NCBI RefSeq assembly: GCF_030530745.1
Contig: NZ_JAUMUI010000008.1
Coordinates: 1-64,000, forward strand
Direction: 5' to 3'
DNA length: 64,000 nucleotides
DNA from: Neisseria sp.
Lineage (GTDB): Bacteria; Pseudomonadota; Gammaproteobacteria; Burkholderiales; Neisseriaceae
Shown here in pieces: positions 61,624-64,000 of this stretch; position 1 is the first letter of the stretch, and each line of letters begins with the position of its first letter. Below the pieces are notes generated by a model, which saw only the letters and a program-made list of their open reading frames with translations, ran no database searches and was not told the origin of the DNA. The translations under genes and the position numbers were made by a program.

Positions 61624-62622
61624 CTACTCGCTGAATTGTTGGGCAGTTTGTTCAAAAAAGGCAATAACCTTCTTTAACCTCAATACCACATCTTCAGGAT
61701 TTAACTTATCTTCTTTATTTCCAAGCCAATCTTCGCAAGCAATAACAGCAGCCGTCATGGTTTTACCTGAACCGAATCTTTTTGGCTTGTGAAGAGAAAA
61801 ATTACTTTCTCGAGCTTTCTCTGATAAATATTTAAAATATGATTTAGCTTTGCTAGATTGTTGGTTTGTATCTCTTATTTTGAAACACAATTTCGCATTT
61901 TTACTTTCAATCTGCACATAAACCAACTGATGAGCTGCCAAAACACCCCACCATAATCCGCCTGCCGCATTGGCAGCATAATTCCAATTTTTTAACAATT
62001 CTCTTTCATCTAAAAAAACAAAAAAACCTTGCCAATCATACTTATTCCATTTACCGATTTCTTTGTCTTTAAATGTTTGATTTCTACCTTCGAGCATACG
62101 CAAACGTACTAAAAAATCTTGAAAAATATCATTTTCAATCTGTTGGTATTTTTCTAAAATTTTTAAAAAGTCTTGCCGTAAAAATGTATGGAAACCATCT
62201 CGTTTGACATATTCCAAACTGCCTGCACTTTGATTGCCTGTTTTCAGATAAATACATACCGGATTGGCATAGTTATGCTTAAGGCAATCTTTTTCCGCAA
62301 TTTCACGGTAGCGTCTCAACTGGTTATTGTGTTGCGCTGTATTGGTTTTATCTTCAATAATCAAACGGTAATGTTGATTAACTAATACCCAAATATCAAT
62401 ACCCTCATGCTGCCGTTTCGCTTCAACGGAAGTAATGATGCCGTCAAAATCAGGATGATGTTTGCGCAATAATGCAGTAATAAACTCACAGCTACACTGA
62501 TTAAGCTCAGGATAATCTTCTTCCCACGCTTCATCACCAAATAATAACAACCAAGTAATAAAAGCGTCTTGGCTAAGCTCTTTAGTGGCAATATTAAAAA
62601 TATTGGGCTTATTTCTTTCCAC
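61624..62622 (-). CDS. PD-(D/E)XK nuclease superfamily protein (PDDEXK_4-like)
   Basis: The 332-residue protein has the layout of the PDDEXK_4 group: Glu15 in IATKELSQDAFITWLLLF, Asp76 in GIDIWVLV, then Glu90-Asp-Lys92 in LIIEDKTN and Gln101 in NNQLRRYRE. These are the catalytic pattern of a DNase-like core. The rest is a helical C-terminal domain rich in Lys and Asn. It starts with GTG after AGGGG. The AT-rich composition and position in the middle of the nuo operon mark it as acquired. A defence or repair role is possible but unproven. Confidence 0.8.
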   Translation of the reverse strand: MERNKPNIFNIATKELSQDAFITWLLLFGDEAWEEDYPELNQCSCEFITALLRKHHPDFDGIITSVEAKRQHEGIDIWVLVNQHYRLIIEDKTNTAQHNNQLRRYREIAEKDCLKHNYANPVCIYLKTGNQSAGSLEYVKRDGFHTFLRQDFLKILEKYQQIENDIFQDFLVRLRMLEGRNQTFKDKEIGKWNKYDWQGFFVFLDERELLKNWNYAANAAGGLWWGVLAAHQLVYVQIESKNAKLCFKIRDTNQQSSKAKSYFKYLSEKARESNFSLHKPKRFGSGKTMTAAVIACEDWLGNKEDKLNPEDVVLRLKKVIAFFEQTAQQFSE

Positions 62623-62716
62623 CGTTAAATGCCCCTGTGATGCAAATTATTATTTTATCTTAATTAATTTATTATCTTTTTCAGACGGCCTATTCGACCC
62701 CAAAGCCGTCTGAAAC

Positions 62717-64000
62717 TCAACACCACTTATGCTCTTTAGCCGGCTTGCCATGCTCAATATAATGTTCAAACTCATGACGGAAGTGTTTGGTAAAGCTGCG
62801 CACGGGGAACACGGCGGCGTCGGCCAAGGCGCAGATGGTACGGCCGGCCATGTTATTGCCGATGGAATCGAGCAGTTCCAAATCTTCGGGTTTGCCTTTG
62901 CCGCTGGCGATGCGGTGCACGATGCGGTAGAGCCAGCCGGTGCCTTCGCGGCAGGGGGTGCATTGGCCGCAGGATTCTTCGTGGTAGAAATAGCTTAAGC
63001 GTTCCAGCGCTTTCACCATACACACGTCTTCGTCCATCACGATCACTGCGCCGGAGCCGAGCATGGAACCGGCTTTGGCGATGGAATCGTAGTCCATATT
63101 CAGGCTCATCATGATGTCGGCGGGCAGCACGGGGGCGGACGAGCCGCCGGGAATCACGGCTTTGAGTTTTTTGCCGTCTTTCATGCCGCCGGCCATTTCC
63201 AGCAGCTTGGCAAACGGCGTGCCCAGCGGCACTTCGTAGTTGCCGGGGCGGTTAACGTGGCCGGAAATGGAAAACAGCTTGGTGCCGCCGGCGTTTTCGA
63301 TGCCTTGTTCGGCAAAGGTTTTGCCGCCGTCGCGGATGATAAACGGCACGGAGGCGAAGGTTTCGGTGTTGTTGATGGTGGTGGGTTTGCCGTAGAGGCC
63401 GTATGAAGCGGGGAACGGCGGTTTGAAGCGCGGCTGGCCTTTTTTGCCTTCCAAGCTCTCCAACAGCGCGGTTTCTTCGCCGCAGATGTAGGCGCCGTAG
63501 CCGTGGGCTGCGAACAGCTCGAAATCGAAGCCCAAGCCCATGATGTTTTTACCCAGATAACCGGCTTGGCGCGCTTCGGCCAGCGCGGCTTCAAAGCGTT
63601 GGTAGCCTTCGAAGATTTCGCCGTGGATATAGTTGTAACCTGCTTCGGCGCCCATGGCGTAGCCGGCGATAATCATGCCTTCGATCAGGGCGTGCGGGTT
63701 GAAGTTGATGATGTCGCGGTCTTTAAACGTGCCGGGTTCGCCTTCGTCGGTGTTGCAGACAACGTATTTGGCGCCGGGGAACGAACGGGGCATAAAGCTC
63801 CATTTCAGGCCGGTGGGGAAGCCTGCGCCGCCGCGGCCGCGCAAGCCGGACGTTTTCACTTCGGCGATCACGTCGTCTTGCGAGATTTTTTCGCTGAGGA
63901 TTTTGCGCAAGGCCTGATAGCCACCGCGCTTCACGTATTCTTCCAGCGTCCAGCAGTTCGGGTTTTGGGTGTCCACTCGGTCAAAAATGACGCCTGATTG
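62717..64000 (-). CDS. nuoF: NADH-quinone oxidoreductase subunit F (5' end outside window)
   Basis: The visible 427 codons cover nearly the whole flavin subunit. [13 protein letters not shown] near the N-terminus binds [23 protein letters not shown] is conserved, and [14 protein letters not shown] near 360 together with a later cysteine holds cluster N3. A GTG at 63976 could be mistaken for the start, but the frame continues to the window edge as QSGVIFDR, matching the N-terminus known for neisserial NuoF, so a few codons are missing. It oxidises NADH. Confidence 0.97.
   Translation of the reverse strand, partial: QSGVIFDRVDTQNPNCWTLEEYVKRGGYQALRKILSEKISQDDVIAEVKTSGLRGRGGAGFPTGLKWSFMPRSFPGAKYVVCNTDEGEPGTFKDRDIINFNPHALIEGMIIAGYAMGAEAGYNYIHGEIFEGYQRFEAALAEARQAGYLGKNIMGLGFDFELFAAHGYGAYICGEETALLESLEGKKGQPRFKPPFPASYGLYGKPTTINNTETFASVPFIIRDGGKTFAEQGIENAGGTKLFSISGHVNRPGNYEVPLGTPFAKLLEMAGGMKDGKKLKAVIPGGSSAPVLPADIMMSLNMDYDSIAKAGSMLGSGAVIVMDEDVCMVKALERLSYFYHEESCGQCTPCREGTGWLYRIVHRIASGKGKPEDLELLDSIGNNMAGRTICALADAAVFPVRSFTKHFRHEFEHYIEHGKPAKEHKWC

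Overview
The window comes from a Neisseria-type betaproteobacterium of fairly high GC content. The clearest sign is the DNA uptake sequence AGGCCGTCTGAA (the 'AG' dialect of the neisserial DUS), which recurs throughout, often as inverted pairs that double as terminators and sometimes inside genes. Gene order also fits Neisseria: rpsB-tsf-pyrH, frr-uppS-cdsA-dxr-rseP-bamA-skp-lpxD-fabZ-lpxA, the atp operon beside parB, and a nuo (complex I) operon carrying a fic gene. The species cannot be named from this sequence. No rRNA, tRNA, CRISPR array or complete insertion sequence was recognised.

Layout. (1) 1-7366, minus: the first ~2,455 codons of a giant trimeric autotransporter adhesin, still open at the window edge. 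(2) 7367-8493: an AT-rich leader, then a repeat-rich block with four copies of a small palindromic element and a nested direct duplication that carries a copy of the 3' end of the next gene. (3) 8494-10987: AGCS-type symporter, gamma-carbonic-anhydrase-like protein and a small membrane protein. (4) 11149-13804: rpsB, tsf, pyrH. (5) 13882-14793: a small lipoprotein, a possible 26-residue upstream ORF and an XRE regulator with a candidate operator. (6) 15020-25507: a long plus-strand run for ribosome recycling, undecaprenyl phosphate, phospholipid and isoprenoid synthesis, then envelope proteolysis, outer-membrane assembly (bamA, skp) and lipid A synthesis (lpxD, fabZ, lpxA). (7) 25712-37282: Sel1-repeat protein, prmA, rpmE, an MliC-like lipoprotein, dxs, gluQ, leuS, folA, dnaJ. 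(8) 37427-46052: the complete atpIBEFHAGDC operon, parB and a small membrane protein. (9) 46106-64000: proB, a DUF2818 protein and the nuo operon from nuoF to nuoN, all on the minus strand.

The most unusual part is the nuo operon. Accessory genes sit in the same orientation at three junctions between core subunits. Between nuoF and nuoG is a PD-(D/E)XK nuclease-family gene. Between nuoK and nuoL are a class III Fic AMP-transferase, a LysM-zincin protein that looks like a secreted toxin, and a signal-peptide-bearing partner that looks like an immunity protein. Between nuoL and nuoM is a VapBC-like toxin-antitoxin pair with its own promoter overlapping a perfect 14-bp inverted repeat. The LysM-zincin/partner pair is the best candidate for an undescribed system.

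The housekeeping genes cooperate in recognisable pathways. dxs and dxr are two early steps of the MEP pathway; uppS uses its products to make the lipid carrier for cell-wall synthesis; cdsA supplies CDP-diacylglycerol; LpxA, FabZ and LpxD handle hydroxyacyl chains for lipid A and fatty acids; Skp and BamA deliver outer-membrane proteins; ATP synthase and complex I form the energy-conserving machinery.
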